Shown: positions 34,987 through 43,558, counted from the stretch's first letter. The stretch is 64,000 nt of DNA from JACMLC01 sp963720235 (GCA_963720235.1 OY970389.1:2666001-2730000); one strand, 5' to 3'. Notes: generated from the sequence alone by a model not told the origin. Made by a program: numbers and translations.

Positions 34987-36375
34987 TTATCTTGAATCAA
35001 TTTGCTCATCGCCTTTCCGGCTTCTGCGCAGGACAAACCATAGCAGACCTGAGAGCGCGATGACGATGCCGCCGGAGGCTGCGACAGGCTTGATGCCATA
35101 CTTGTCCGCAGCCGCGCCCGCCGCGAGCATCGAGCCGACCATCATCAAGGTCGTCAAAGTTTCATATGAAGCAAAGACGCGGCCAGCATAGCGGTCGTCC
35201 GTCCGGCTCATGATAATCGTCTGCTGCGCAGTCCACCAGATAGCGAAGTTCATCTCGCGCACGATAAGCACAATGGCCGCGCTCCAAAGGTTCGGCATCA
35301 ACGCAAAGAGAGCCAGCCCGCAGCCGTCAAAGAACAGCGAGCGGCCCATACGCGCGCCGAGCGCATCACTCGAACCGGCATTGAACCTGCGGGCCAGAGG
35401 CGCACCCAGCATGCCTCCCAAACCCATCGCGACAAACAGCACAGAGATTCCAAAATCCGTCGGTCGCGCAAACAATCCCGCCGCAGTCTCTTCTCCAAGA
35501 CGCGCGCCAAAGATGCTGTACAGCGCACGCGCCACTCCATTGCCCAATCCCCATCCGGCGGCGACGATAAAAATCGCAGACAAAATCTGGCTGCGCCTCA
35601 CATAGCGCAAGCCCTCACGAAAATCTGCCAACGCGCGCCGGAGAAGGAAACTCGCTGTCGGAACTTTTCTTTGAGCAACTTTTTTAAATTCAAATTCCGA
35701 TGCTGTATCAGGTTTCAGCGCGTCGCCTTTAAAACTTTCATCACTCTCCTGCTCTTCACTGCTCACTGCCCACTGCCTACTGCCCACTGTCTTCCCACGT
35801 ATGCGACGAATCATCTCGGCTGCGAAGAGGAAGGTCACGGCGTTGAGGACAAAGACGGTGTTGCGTCCGACGAAGGTTGCGATGATGCCTCCGAGCGCGG
35901 AGCCGACGGCGATGGTCGTGGCTGTCGTCGAAGCCGAAAGCGAGTTGGCGGTCAAGAGTTCTTCCGTCCCGCGCACAATATTCGGAATCGTCGCGCGCCT
36001 GGCCGCACTGAAAAATGCCTGGACTGCAAACAGCGACGCGCCGACAGCATAAATCGCTGGCAGCGCAGCCAGCTTGTTTGCCAGCAGAAATCCGAGCGCA
36101 AGAATCGCGCGCAACAAATCAGCGGCAATCATCACGCGCCGCCTGTCTGCACGATCCACAACGACGCCCGCCAGTGGCCCAAAAACAAAGAGCGGCAAGT
36201 GACGCGCGATGGCATAGATGGCTATGGCAAGTCCTTCGCGCCCCGCGCCCGCAAGTTGTATCGTCAAAGCGAGGACGGCAATGTTGTTTAGCCAGTCGCC
36301 GATTTCGGACACGACCTGCCCTATCCACAGGCGACGAAAATCAGCATTTCGGGAAAGTAGCTGCCGGTAGGTCAT
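34987..36375 (-). CDS. MFS transporter with a repeat-encoded loop
   Basis: The 462-residue, 12-helix major facilitator protein is of the MFS_3/enterobactin-exporter-like type: N-terminal RNADFRRLWIGQVVSEIGDW, loop AGVVVDRADRRRVMI. The central cytoplasmic loop (about residues 190-240) is unusually long and includes GSRQWAVSSEEQE, encoded by a 7-nt repeat array (35748-35796). The reading frame is kept. The ATG overlaps the stop of the upstream gene by four bases. Substrate unknown. Confidence 0.85.
   Translation of the reverse strand: MTYRQLLSRNADFRRLWIGQVVSEIGDWLNNIAVLALTIQLAGAGREGLAIAIYAIARHLPLFVFGPLAGVVVDRADRRRVMIAADLLRAILALGFLLANKLAALPAIYAVGASLFAVQAFFSAARRATIPNIVRGTEELLTANSLSASTTATTIAVGSALGGIIATFVGRNTVFVLNAVTFLFAAEMIRRIRGKTVGSRQWAVSSEEQESDESFKGDALKPDTASEFEFKKVAQRKVPTASFLLRRALADFREGLRYVRRSQILSAIFIVAAGWGLGNGVARALYSIFGARLGEETAAGLFARPTDFGISVLFVAMGLGGMLGAPLARRFNAGSSDALGARMGRSLFFDGCGLALFALMPNLWSAAIVLIVREMNFAIWWTAQQTIIMSRTDDRYAGRVFASYETLTTLMMVGSMLAAGAAADKYGIKPVAASGGIVIALSGLLWFVLRRSRKGDEQIDSR
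35748..35796. repeat. 7-nt repeat array inside the MFS gene (gggcagt type)
   Basis: The plus strand reads cactgctcactgcccactgc then ctactgcccactgt, i.e. heptamers of the same motif as the hairpin at 36379-36490. Only one arm is present; it is in frame and encodes part of the loop between helices 6 and 7. Confidence 0.75.
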
Positions 36376-37052
36376 GGAAGAGTTGGCAGCGGGCAGTGGG
36401 CAGTTGGCAGCAAAAACAAACGAGCAGAAAGTGTTTTCTCTTTCTGATTTCTAAACTGCCCACTGCCCACTGCCTGCTGCCGACTGCTCTTGAGCCTGTG
36501 ATAGCGTTCGAGTATGGAAGTGACGTAGGCGCGTGTTGAGGGAATATCAATGCGCGCGACAAATTGGTCTTCATTGAGAGATGGCGCGCCCGTCTCAGTC
36601 TTGTTCCATTCGGCAACGCGGCTCGGCCCAGCGTTGTAGCCCGCGACCATACGCGCTTCTGCGCCCGGCATGTCGCGGTATTGCTCGTAAAGTTTTTCCA
36701 GATACCAGCAGCCGATTTGTATATTGCGCTCGGCATCGCGTAGCACGCTTTCAGGACTGCGCTCCATATCTCTCTCAAGCTCGCGCATCCCTGTCGCAGC
36801 AGCCCACTCGCGCCCCACAGTCGGCGTCACCTGCATCAAACCTATCTCGCCCGCCCCGCCAGTCTTCCACGGGCTAAAATATGTCTCTTCATAAATAATG
36901 GCCCACACAAGATCCGGGTCCAGGCGATAGACGCTCGCCTGTCTGGCAATCAGAGCGTCATAGCGATGTATCCAGTAGCGATTGAAAAAATAGAGGCCGA
37001 TGCCAATGACGAGAAGCAGGATGAGGATGATTGGAATGAGACGTTTCATCAC
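36372..37052 (-). CDS. Lytic transglycosylase (SLT family) with a repeat-encoded tail
   Basis: In this 226-residue protein the membrane anchor or signal (about 4-22, LIPIILILLLVIGIGLYFF) precedes an SLT domain: VWAIIYEETYFSPWKTGGAG with the catalytic Glu, EIGLMQVTPTVGREWA and VAGYNAGPSRVAEW. It cleaves peptidoglycan glycan strands. The last 38 residues or so (from SSRQQAVGSG to the stop) are encoded by a complete 7-nt repeat hairpin, so the tail is not part of the family. The stop overlaps the ATG of the MFS gene. Confidence 0.85.
   Translation of the reverse strand: MMKRLIPIILILLLVIGIGLYFFNRYWIHRYDALIARQASVYRLDPDLVWAIIYEETYFSPWKTGGAGEIGLMQVTPTVGREWAAATGMRELERDMERSPESVLRDAERNIQIGCWYLEKLYEQYRDMPGAEARMVAGYNAGPSRVAEWNKTETGAPSLNEDQFVARIDIPSTRAYVTSILERYHRLKSSRQQAVGSGQFRNQKEKTLSARLFLLPTAHCPLPTLP
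36379..36490. repeat. 7-nt tandem-repeat hairpin (gggcagt type) within a gene end
   Basis: Left arm gttggcagcgggcagtgggc (36381 on) and right arm actgcccactgcccactgcc (36455 on) are complementary. The whole hairpin is translated as the C-terminus of the lytic transglycosylase. Confidence 0.8.
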
Positions 37053-37055
37053 AAC

Positions 37056-37123
37056 AGGGGTCAGGGGTCAGGCATCAGGGAGCAGAGTTTGATGCTGACC
37101 CCAAGACCCCTGACCCCTGACCA
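37056..37123. repeat. 7-nt tandem-repeat hairpin (gggtcag type)
   Basis: Arms aggggtcaggggtcaggcat (37056 on) and gacccctgacccctgacc (37105-37122), with a further inner pair around catcagggagcagagtttgatg. It lies between two minus-strand genes. Confidence 0.75.
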
Positions 37124-37128
37124 CCAAT

Positions 37129-37914
37129 TCAATTTCTTCTCTTCAGGCTGGCCCAGAAATCAACGGGCGAGTAGGACAGGTCAACTCCTTCGTAACGCGC
37201 GCGCAGGGCCAACTCGTCAAGCACGTGACCTTGCAGCCAGACTTCCGCCGTCAGAGTCGCGCCGACTGCGAGACGACCGCGCAGGGCGCGATGATTGACC
37301 AGCACTTCGAGCTTTAATTTGTCTAGGTCAAGATAGACCCAGTACAGTTCGCTGCCTGAGAGCGGATTGCGCAAAGGCTTGAAGGCGATGACGCGCCCGC
37401 ACAGGCTCCAATCATTTTCATGCGCGGCGCGCGACGGCGCACTCTTTTCGAGCGGCTCCCAACGCGCCTGCGCAGCCTTCTCGCAGATACGCGCGCGATA
37501 TGCCAACCCGCAGAGGCTCACGTGCAACGCCGGAACTCTGAAACCCGATGGCCCGACCTCTGTTAGATTCTGCAACTCGAAAAGGACTTCCGTGTCCGTC
37601 CCGTCGCAGTAGCCGTGAATCACTGCTTCGCCTTCTTCATCATATTCGGTCAAGGCCCAAGGGCTGATGCGCTGTGCATAACGCGCGCGAAAACCGGGCC
37701 GGCAGTCCGCGTAAAAAATCTCGCCCGTGCCGGATTCATAGAGCACAGTCCAGACTTCTAAACCTTCGCCAAGTTTCCAGCAGCGTCCATGCAGGACTGC
37801 GCCGCGCCTGTTAAGCTGCGTCGGCTCGCCGTGATTGCCCGCGCTCTCGGCCAGGTGATTGAAGTCCTTCTCGTTCGGAACTTCTAATCCGATTGTTTCA
37901 AATGTGACATCCAT
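37129..37914 (-). CDS. Conserved-looking hypothetical protein
   Basis: The start is placed at ATG 37914 (MDVTFETIGLEV). The open frame extends to 37992, but residues such as SLISSPIHHSSLL come from a repeat arm. The protein of about 261 residues is beta-rich with many aromatic residues (TVLYESGTGEIFYADC, DLDKLKLEVLVNHRAL) and no clear catalytic motif. I do not recognise a family. It is cytoplasmic by its lack of signal or membrane segments. Confidence 0.65.
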   Translation of the reverse strand: MDVTFETIGLEVPNEKDFNHLAESAGNHGEPTQLNRRGAVLHGRCWKLGEGLEVWTVLYESGTGEIFYADCRPGFRARYAQRISPWALTEYDEEGEAVIHGYCDGTDTEVLFELQNLTEVGPSGFRVPALHVSLCGLAYRARICEKAAQARWEPLEKSAPSRAAHENDWSLCGRVIAFKPLRNPLSGSELYWVYLDLDKLKLEVLVNHRALRGRLAVGATLTAEVWLQGHVLDELALRARYEGVDLSYSPVDFWASLKRRN

Positions 37915-37919
37915 AAAGA

Positions 37920-38001
37920 GCAGTGATGAGTGATGTATGGGTGATGAGATAAGAGACATGCTGTTTTGGGCTTGCTGCTTATCGCTGACCACTTATCACT
38001 T
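37920..38001. repeat. 7-nt tandem-repeat hairpin (gtgatga type)
   Basis: Left arm gcagtgatgagtgatgtatg (37920 on), right arm gaccacttatcactt (37987-38001); the loop carries acatgctgtttt. It lies between two minus-strand genes. Confidence 0.65.
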
Positions 38002-38007
38002 GAAATC

Positions 38008-38235
38008 TTATCTTGCGGCCCGCTTTCTCTCTTTGCGCGTCTCTCTGGTTTCGCTCTCATCGCCTGAGCGCGGGGCGCGACTTTTGAAGCCGCGTATGTT
38101 GCGCTCTGCGCCACTCGCGGGGCGCACGCCTGAGCGCACCATCTCCGCGAACAAGTCAACATCATAATCGGCCTCGCGCGACATCTCTTCACGGATGGCG
38201 TGCAGGGCTTCAAGAAATCTCGGCTTGCGATACAT
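38008..38235 (-). CDS. Small protein, probable antitoxin of a PIN pair
   Basis: The start is set at ATG 38235 (MYRKPRFLEALHAIREEMS); the longer frame reads a repeat arm. The N-terminal half (about 1-30) follows the pattern seen in small proteins encoded beside PIN toxins (xxIREEMSREADYDVDLFAE). The C-terminal half is basic and low in complexity (RKERKRAAR). It is encoded just downstream of a PIN gene on the same strand, with a repeat hairpin between. An antitoxin role is inferred from context. Confidence 0.55.
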   Translation of the reverse strand: MYRKPRFLEALHAIREEMSREADYDVDLFAEMVRSGVRPASGAERNIRGFKSRAPRSGDESETRETRKERKRAAR

Positions 38236-38241
38236 ATCATA

Positions 38242-38323
38242 CAGTGACAAATGAGAAGTGACGAGTGACAAGTTTAAGACAAAAGCTTTTTCTCGTCACT
38301 CATCGCTTAATCACTCATCACTT
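38242..38323. repeat. 7-nt tandem-repeat hairpin (gtgacaa/gtgacga type)
   Basis: Left arm cagtgacaaatgagaagtga (38242 on), right arm ctcgtcactcatcgcttaat (38292 on); the loop has caaaagcttttt with AAGCTT. It separates the PIN gene from its small partner, and the PIN stop lies in the arm. Confidence 0.7.
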
Positions 38324-38799
38324 TTCCCAGTCCTTTCGGTGGCTTCGGAAACAAGAAACTCCGGCGTCACAATCATCGGCACAAAAAATCCTGCGGCAGT
38401 ATTGAAGAGACGTATGCGCGCCTGCCTGCGCACGTTTGCCAGATGACCGAAGTTCCATGTGACCAAATAATCTATTTTGTGGAAGGATGCAAGAGCAACG
38501 TGTAAGGCATCGGCAATATATTTGCGATGAAAGATGCCGCGCGTGATGTAACCTTCGGCGAGAATCGCGGCCTCTTCGACCAGTTCGACCTGTTCGAGCG
38601 GGCGCACGAGATTGAGATAACCCGTGCGATGCGGCTCAGGCACGCGCTCCAATTCGCGTTGGACCAGAACGGAGACGACCGCGCGATATTCCGGCAGTTC
38701 ATGCTCCCACCAGCGAATCGTCAGGTCACGACGAAACGGCTCACCATTATCAAGGTAAGCTCCGACGACGGATGTTTCGAGATAGAGACTCTGCTTCAT
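38311..38799 (-). CDS. PIN-domain protein (VapC-like)
   Basis: The 162-residue protein has PIN-fold features: the first acidic residues in SLYLETSVVGAYLDN, a Glu in VQRELERVPE, the Asp in KYIADALHVALASFHKIDYL and the last site in VTWNFGHLAN. PIN toxins cleave RNA. The first acidic residue is Glu (YLETSV) rather than Asp, as in a known subgroup. Its start overlaps the end of the upstream aspartic-protease gene by four bases, so expression may be coupled. The small gene at 38008 is the candidate antitoxin. Confidence 0.75.
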   Translation of the reverse strand: MKQSLYLETSVVGAYLDNGEPFRRDLTIRWWEHELPEYRAVVSVLVQRELERVPEPHRTGYLNLVRPLEQVELVEEAAILAEGYITRGIFHRKYIADALHVALASFHKIDYLVTWNFGHLANVRRQARIRLFNTAAGFFVPMIVTPEFLVSEATERTGKSDE

Positions 38800-40490
38800 G
38801 GATGTGCGGGGACTGTCGGCGCGTCAACGCGCGGCGCGGCTTCTTTCTTCTGCGGCTCAAGCAGTTCGAGCCGCACGATTGCTCTTTGAAAGTCGAAGAC
38901 CACGCGATAGTGCTGTAAGAAATTGGCTCCTAAAATTCCCATCTGGTCAAATCCTGCCGTCTCGTTTATCGGCTCTAAATCTAGCACAGCCGCGCGTATT
39001 CCTTGCCGCACATGCGCGCCCAGAGAGACACGCGGCAAGAGCAAGGTCGTGACATTGTGCGCGACTCCGGCAGAGCCATAAACAGGAATGCGCTCAATCT
39101 GCGGAGAGCGGTCAGCGTATTCGTTCTTAAAAAGGGATTCGGCGATGACGGAGATGTCCGCGCCCGTATCAATAATAAAGTTGAGCGGGCTTTCAATGCC
39201 ATCGAGCCTGACTTCGCCGCTCAGAAAACCGCTCGAAGTAATCCGCATCGGAATCTCAAGACCGGGCGCGGGCGTGTCATCGGTTCTATCGCGGTCATCT
39301 TTCAGATGTATGCGCTTGCCTGCGGTCACTTCCTCGCCTCCGCCGCGCTGTCGCACGAGCGTGAAAACGCGCGTGCCGTAGTCAACTGTTGCGATGTATT
39401 TAGAGATGACAGACAAACCTATGTAACCATCAACGGGCCGACCCGTGCTGTAAAAGCGACGAATGTACACAGGCACATTCGTGACGCGCACTTCGCCAAG
39501 CTCCATTGATTCGAGAAAGCCATAGACAATCTCAAAGCGACCAGTGCCGCCGACGCCGCGCGCAGTCCCGCCGCGCGCCACAGCCTTGACGCCAATCCGC
39601 TTGGCCGTCTCTTCCGACATCACGGACATGCCAGAGCCTGTGTCGAGCACAAAGCGCAGAGGCTCTTTCATCCCGTTGATTCTGACCTGCATAATCGGGC
39701 GCACGTTGCCCGACTCAAAAACGATGGAAGTGCGGCCCGCGCCGCCCGGCGCATAGAGCGAACTTTGCGCTCCTAAGTAGCGCAGGAAATCAACGAGTCC
39801 GCGTATGCGTGCGCGCCGATCCGTGTCCGTGCGCGGAGCGATGGCTAGAAATCTCTCGTAAGCATCTGCTGCTTCCTTGTAACGCTCTATGCGCGAGGCA
39901 ATCTGTCCCAAATCGAAAACGAAATCAGGCTCGTTCGGGTCAATGAAAGCAGCGCGACGCAAACCTTGAAAACTTTTGTCCAAACGGTTCTCATAAAAAT
40001 CAACCATCGCCAACCCTGCGATAGCACGCGCTTCATTATCCTTGAGACTCAAGGCCGTGCGAAACTCTTCAACCGAACGACGAAAATCTCCCGACGCCAG
40101 AATCACCGCGCCGAGCATGGAATGCGCACGCGCCGATAAAGGGTCTTCGGCAATGACGCGCGCCGCGTGGTCAAAAGCATCGCGCAGGTTTCTCTTCTTG
40201 AAAAGCGTAAAGCTCAGGCCGAGACGCGCCTCTGTATTGCGCGGCTCTTTATGCAGTAATTCACGATACAGCTTTTCTGCCAAATCGAAATCGCCTTCAC
40301 GCACGGCACGCTCTGCACGATTGCGCGTCTTGTTGTCTGCGCCCTTGACGGGCGGCGGCAAGATAAGCACGCCCGCGCACAGCGAAAGGCAGAGCAGCAC
40401 GGCGAAAAGAGAACGAAGGGCAAAAGGGTGAAAGGGTAAAAGGGTAAAAGGAAAAGCTCTTAAACTTTTCTGTTCTGCATTTCGCATCAT
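38796..40490 (-). CDS. TPR protein with two retropepsin-like aspartic protease motifs
   Basis: The 564-residue protein has a hydrophobic export signal (about 27-45, LRSLFAVLLCLSLCAGVLIL), TPR helices (about 55-240) and a double aspartic-protease region with FVLDTGSGMSVMS (about residues 279-291) and FIIDTGADISVIAE (about 436-449), i.e. both catalytic DTG motifs in one chain. The enzyme would work in the periplasm. The first ~25 residues (RAFPFTLLPFHPFA) are encoded by a 7-nt repeat arm, so the true start may be further in. Target unknown. Confidence 0.82.
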   Translation of the reverse strand: MMRNAEQKSLRAFPFTLLPFHPFALRSLFAVLLCLSLCAGVLILPPPVKGADNKTRNRAERAVREGDFDLAEKLYRELLHKEPRNTEARLGLSFTLFKKRNLRDAFDHAARVIAEDPLSARAHSMLGAVILASGDFRRSVEEFRTALSLKDNEARAIAGLAMVDFYENRLDKSFQGLRRAAFIDPNEPDFVFDLGQIASRIERYKEAADAYERFLAIAPRTDTDRRARIRGLVDFLRYLGAQSSLYAPGGAGRTSIVFESGNVRPIMQVRINGMKEPLRFVLDTGSGMSVMSEETAKRIGVKAVARGGTARGVGGTGRFEIVYGFLESMELGEVRVTNVPVYIRRFYSTGRPVDGYIGLSVISKYIATVDYGTRVFTLVRQRGGGEEVTAGKRIHLKDDRDRTDDTPAPGLEIPMRITSSGFLSGEVRLDGIESPLNFIIDTGADISVIAESLFKNEYADRSPQIERIPVYGSAGVAHNVTTLLLPRVSLGAHVRQGIRAAVLDLEPINETAGFDQMGILGANFLQHYRVVFDFQRAIVRLELLEPQKKEAAPRVDAPTVPAHP

Positions 40491-40561
40491 TTGCTACACC
40501 TGCCTTTCATCAATCTCTTTCCCTCTTGACCTCTTCCCCTTTTTCCCTTTTTCCCTTTTTC
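40416..40561. repeat. 7-nt tandem-repeat hairpin (aaagggt type) overlapping a gene start
   Basis: Left arm aagggcaaaagggtgaaagg (40416 on) is translated on the minus strand as FPFTLLPFHPFA. The right arm cccctttttccctttttccc (40536 on) is intergenic and reaches the stop codon of the upstream glycosylase gene. Confidence 0.75.
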
Positions 40562-41222
40562 ATTTAAGCACTTCTCCGGTCTTCATGGACCAGAGGACTA
40601 AATCGAGTTCATCGAAATCAATCCGCAGTTCGCGTGCGAAGCGTTTCATGCGCTCTTCTGTTTCCAGATAACGCGCGCGTGTGGTGGGAGGCTGCGGCGA
40701 TTCTATGATGCCGAGTTCCGCCAGACTACGCAAGACATGTTTGTCAAGAATCGCGTAACCCTTCAGGCCCACGTTGCGCAGAAAGTGGCTGGACTCCTTG
40801 TAGCCCAAACCTTTGATGCGCCGCTCGCGCGCCAGCCAATCGCGTCGCTCCAAAGGATCTTTGAAACTCTCAAGCCGCTCGCGCAAGCGCATCCCGCAAT
40901 CTTCTGTTAAATAATCGCGCGTGACGATGATATAGCCCGGACGCGCCGCAGGGTAACGATGCACGCCGAGCAGCGCGCGCGTCATCTCTTCCTGCGTGCC
41001 TGCGCCGAGCAAGTGCCGGACGGCTTCGATTGAGCGCAAGCCCATACGCGCCGATGCGCCCGCAGTAAAAATACAATAGACCAGCTCTTCCCAGAGCCGC
41101 GCGTCCGTTCCCGTCTGCCAGATGTCACGAAATTCCGCGAGCCGCGCACGAATCAAGAGCCGTCTCGCACGGTGTGCTTCTCGTATGTTTTCAATTTTAA
41201 TGAATTGGTTGTCTGCTTGCAC
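40560..41222 (-). CDS. N-glycosylase/DNA lyase, Ogg2 type
   Basis: The 220-residue protein belongs to the HhH-GPD superfamily. The hairpin motif IKGLGYKESSHFLRNVGLKG holds the catalytic Lys (of GYKESSHFLRN) and YAILDKHVLRSLAELGII holds the catalytic Asp, the Ogg2 pattern known from archaea and some bacteria. It removes 8-oxoguanine and nicks the abasic site. It is a single gene, upstream of the aspartic protease gene. Confidence 0.88.
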   Translation of the reverse strand: MQADNQFIKIENIREAHRARRLLIRARLAEFRDIWQTGTDARLWEELVYCIFTAGASARMGLRSIEAVRHLLGAGTQEEMTRALLGVHRYPAARPGYIIVTRDYLTEDCGMRLRERLESFKDPLERRDWLARERRIKGLGYKESSHFLRNVGLKGYAILDKHVLRSLAELGIIESPQPPTTRARYLETEERMKRFARELRIDFDELDLVLWSMKTGEVLK

Positions 41223-41280
41223 GAGGTTTTTTTAAGAAAAGATTGTATGAGCCCGCTTCAAAGCTTGTCAACGCGATGAA

Positions 41281-41424
41281 GAGCAAGGATGAAGGCGGAA
41301 GGATGAAGGCGGAAGGATGAATGATGAATGGCATGCTCTTCAAAGTTGAAGCTTTAAAGTGGAAGCCTTCAATTTCAAATAGCACACACTTCATCCTTCA
41401 TCCTTCCGCCTTCATCCTTGCTTT
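41281..41424. repeat. 7-nt tandem-repeat hairpin (ggatgaa/ggcggaa type)
   Basis: Left arm of eight heptamers (41281-41330), right arm (41386-41424), GCATGC at 41331-41336. A nested pair (aaagttgaagctttaaagtg / gaagccttcaattt) lies in the loop. It fills the gap between divergent genes. Confidence 0.8.
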
Positions 41425-41572
41425 TCGCGAACATCTACTTGGCGGCTTTGCGGCATCAAAGACTGGCATCCCCTGACGGGCTTGAAAAAAATGCTTGCGT
41501 CAATCAAGCCAGTTGAGACATGCTAGGAGGGAGAGCAACCCCCTCGAAAGATTTTGTTGGATGGAGAGAAGC

Positions 41573-42941
41573 ATGAGCAATCATATTTTAAAGCGTTACT
41601 TAATATTGTCGCTGGCTCTCATCAATTCGTTTGCGCTGAGCGCGTCTGCGCAGCAGCCGTCGCAGCCTGCACAGCAACCTTCGCCTTCGCTGACAAAGCC
41701 GATAGTCATTACACGTCCCGTTCAGCCCATTGGCGCAAACCCGGATGAGGTCACGCCTTCTTATGAGCCAATCGTGCCGGGCGTGCGCGGTGTGCTGGTA
41801 GAAGATCTCAATGGTCAGGTCTTGATGGAGCAGACTGCGGACACGCCATTCAATCCGGCTTCGGGCGTCAAGCTTTTGACAGACTCTCTCTGCCCTTCGT
41901 TCCTTTGGCCCAAATCATCGCTTTGCCACAGCCGTCTGGACCAATGGCTCATTCGACAAAGCGACAGGCACGATTACAGGCGACCTGATTATTTCAGGTC
42001 GCGACCCTTCATTTCATTACGAGCATGCAGTCATGCTGGCGCAGGAATTGAATCGCCTGGGCGTGCGAAATGTGACGGGCGATTTGGTCGTCGCGCCGCG
42101 CTTCACTATGAACTTCGATTGGTCAACGCAACGTTCCGGCGACCAACTCTATGACACGCTCGATGCGACGCGCCGCTCTGCGGCAGCGACTCGCGCATGG
42201 CACGACCTGCAAACAGCTACCGGCGAGACCGCAGGCTTGCAAACAGTGCCGAGCGTCGCTGTGATGGGCGCAGTCTATGTTGACTCTGTGCCAGCGCGCT
42301 CGCGCCTCTTGCTGACGCACCAATCGAGCAAGCTCGTGGATGTCTTAAAAGCTCTGCTCTGCTTCTCGAACAATTTTATGGCCGAGCGCATCGGAGACAC
42401 TTTGGGCGGCGCGGCGGGCGTGCAGCAGATGATGATTAGAGAGTTCGGCATCAATCCTGCGGAAATCAAACTGGCTTCGACAAGCGGGCTCGGAGTCAAT
42501 CGCGTCACACCGCGCGCGATGATGAAACTCTTCCGCGCGCTCCGCACAGAGTTGGCGAAATACAAACTGAATGTCGCGGACATCATGCCCGTCGCAGGAA
42601 TTGATCCGGGTACGCTACAGAAGCGTTACACCGTCATGCCTTCGCGCGGCAGCGTGATTGCCAAGACAGGCACGCTCATTAGAACTGACGGCGGCGCAAG
42701 CGCGCTCATCGGACAGATGCGCACGGCAGGCGGCGAGACGCTTCTTTTCGTCATCTGCAATATGTACGGCAGCGTGCTTCGCTTTCGTGAATATCAGGAC
42801 ACGCTCGTCACTCAGATTCAAAGCACGCACGGCGGCCCCGCTCCGTTCACTTACAGAGCGCAGCCCCTGTCCATACGGCTTGCCAGCACGCAACTCAACT
42901 CTGCGCAAAGCAGCAACCCTGACGAATACGAACCGAAATAA
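41573..42941 (+). pseudogene. dacB: D-Ala-D-Ala carboxypeptidase (PBP4-type), frameshifted
   Basis: The first frame (from ATG 41573; signal peptide about 1-26, ...ALSASAQ) contains PGVRGVLVEDLNGQVL and the SxxK serine in NPASGVKLLT. Near 41890 the homology moves by +1: from about 41891 the next frame reads ALRSFGPNHRFATAVWTNGS and continues unbroken to 42941 with SGLGVNRVTP and AKTGTLIRTDGGA. So one extra base lies at about 41885-41892. It would be an inactive gene unless the base is a sequencing error. The intact product cuts peptidoglycan peptides. Confidence 0.8.
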
Positions 42942-43010
42942 ATGATGAATGATGAATGATGAATTGAAAACTATATGTCTTTACTTCATCATTCATCATT
43001 CATCATTCAT
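42942..43010. repeat. 7-nt tandem-repeat hairpin (atgatga type), near-perfect
   Basis: atgatgaatgatgaatgatg (42942 on) pairs with ttcatcattcatcattcatc (42984 on) almost perfectly. It lies straight behind the dacB-like stop codon. Confidence 0.85.
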
Positions 43011-43019
43011 CCTTTAAAA

Positions 43020-43260
43020 AATCCTGCGCCCCGACGGCCTGAGAGTCGCCGGGGCGCTTTGCGTCCCACACGCACGCAGCGTGCGGCACTACGCGCGCGG
43101 GGACGATTCCGCGGTGGTCTTTCTCAGAAGAGTCGTCTCAATCCGAACGTGCGCCGTGGGAGTATCCGCACTTCTTTTCCGACGGGGAGTTTGCGCGTCC
43201 GTCTGATTGAGTCAACAACTCTTCTTTAGACCACCCTGAGTGGGCGCACAGGGGTGCGCC
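43020..43260 (+). ncRNA. Possible structured RNA
   Basis: The stretch is GC-rich and has no open frame. It starts with a strong hairpin (cgccccgacg...cgccggggcg, 43027-43060), then a long interrupted stem: ggtggtct 43113-43120 with agaccacc 43228-43235, gaagagt with actcttc and ctcaatc with gattgag. The last hairpin is 43242-43260. Such nested, interrupted pairing resembles a structured RNA, perhaps of 6S type, but no consensus box lets me name one. The + strand is assumed. Confidence 0.35.
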
Positions 43261-43485
43261 TCGCGTCCTCAAGAGCAAATCCCGCGCCGCCTTTTTCGCG
43301 ACACATGCTTTCAGTCTTAAAGCCCTGCATCAGCTTGATTCCGCGCAAGGTCTGCGCTTTTCCATAAAAACTTTTAAGAGGCAAGCTGTCTAAAAGTTGT
43401 TTCCGTCGGTGACAGGAATGGGAAGCCGATTACATACGTCTCGCGCGGCGGGCCAACTTGAACTTTTAGAGAATTAACGAAAGAA
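43261..43485. other. Intergenic stretch without a recognised feature
   Basis: About 225 bases between the possible structured RNA and the 8-nt repeat hairpin hold no supported open frame. I see no clear promoter boxes or inverted repeats here. Confidence 0.4.
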
Positions 43486-43558
43486 TCTCGCGCAAAGGCG
43501 CAAAGGCGCAAAGAAAGACAATAAGCTTTTCTTTGCGCCTCTGCGTCTTTGCGGGAGA
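43486..43558. repeat. 8-nt gcaaag hairpin
   Basis: Arms tctcgcgcaaaggcgcaaag (43486 on) and ctttgcgcctctgcgtcttt (43531 on); loop acaataagcttt with AAGCTT. It lies about 70 bases upstream of the response-regulator gene. Confidence 0.8.

Noticed and set aside
41197..41394. Minus-strand open frame of 65 codons at the glycosylase start
   Set aside because: It is read from the ggatgaa repeat arm (HPSAFILPPSS) and overlaps the start of the Ogg2-type gene.
41281..41424. CRISPR-like array of short repeats
   Set aside because: The units are 7 nt without spacers and the second half is the complement of the first, so it is a tandem-repeat hairpin and no cas gene is near.
43020..43320. tmRNA, RNase P RNA or signal recognition RNA
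   Set aside because: On both strands the region lacks the tmRNA end motif, the RNase P GAGGAAAGTC box and the GGAAGCAGCC core of SRP RNA.
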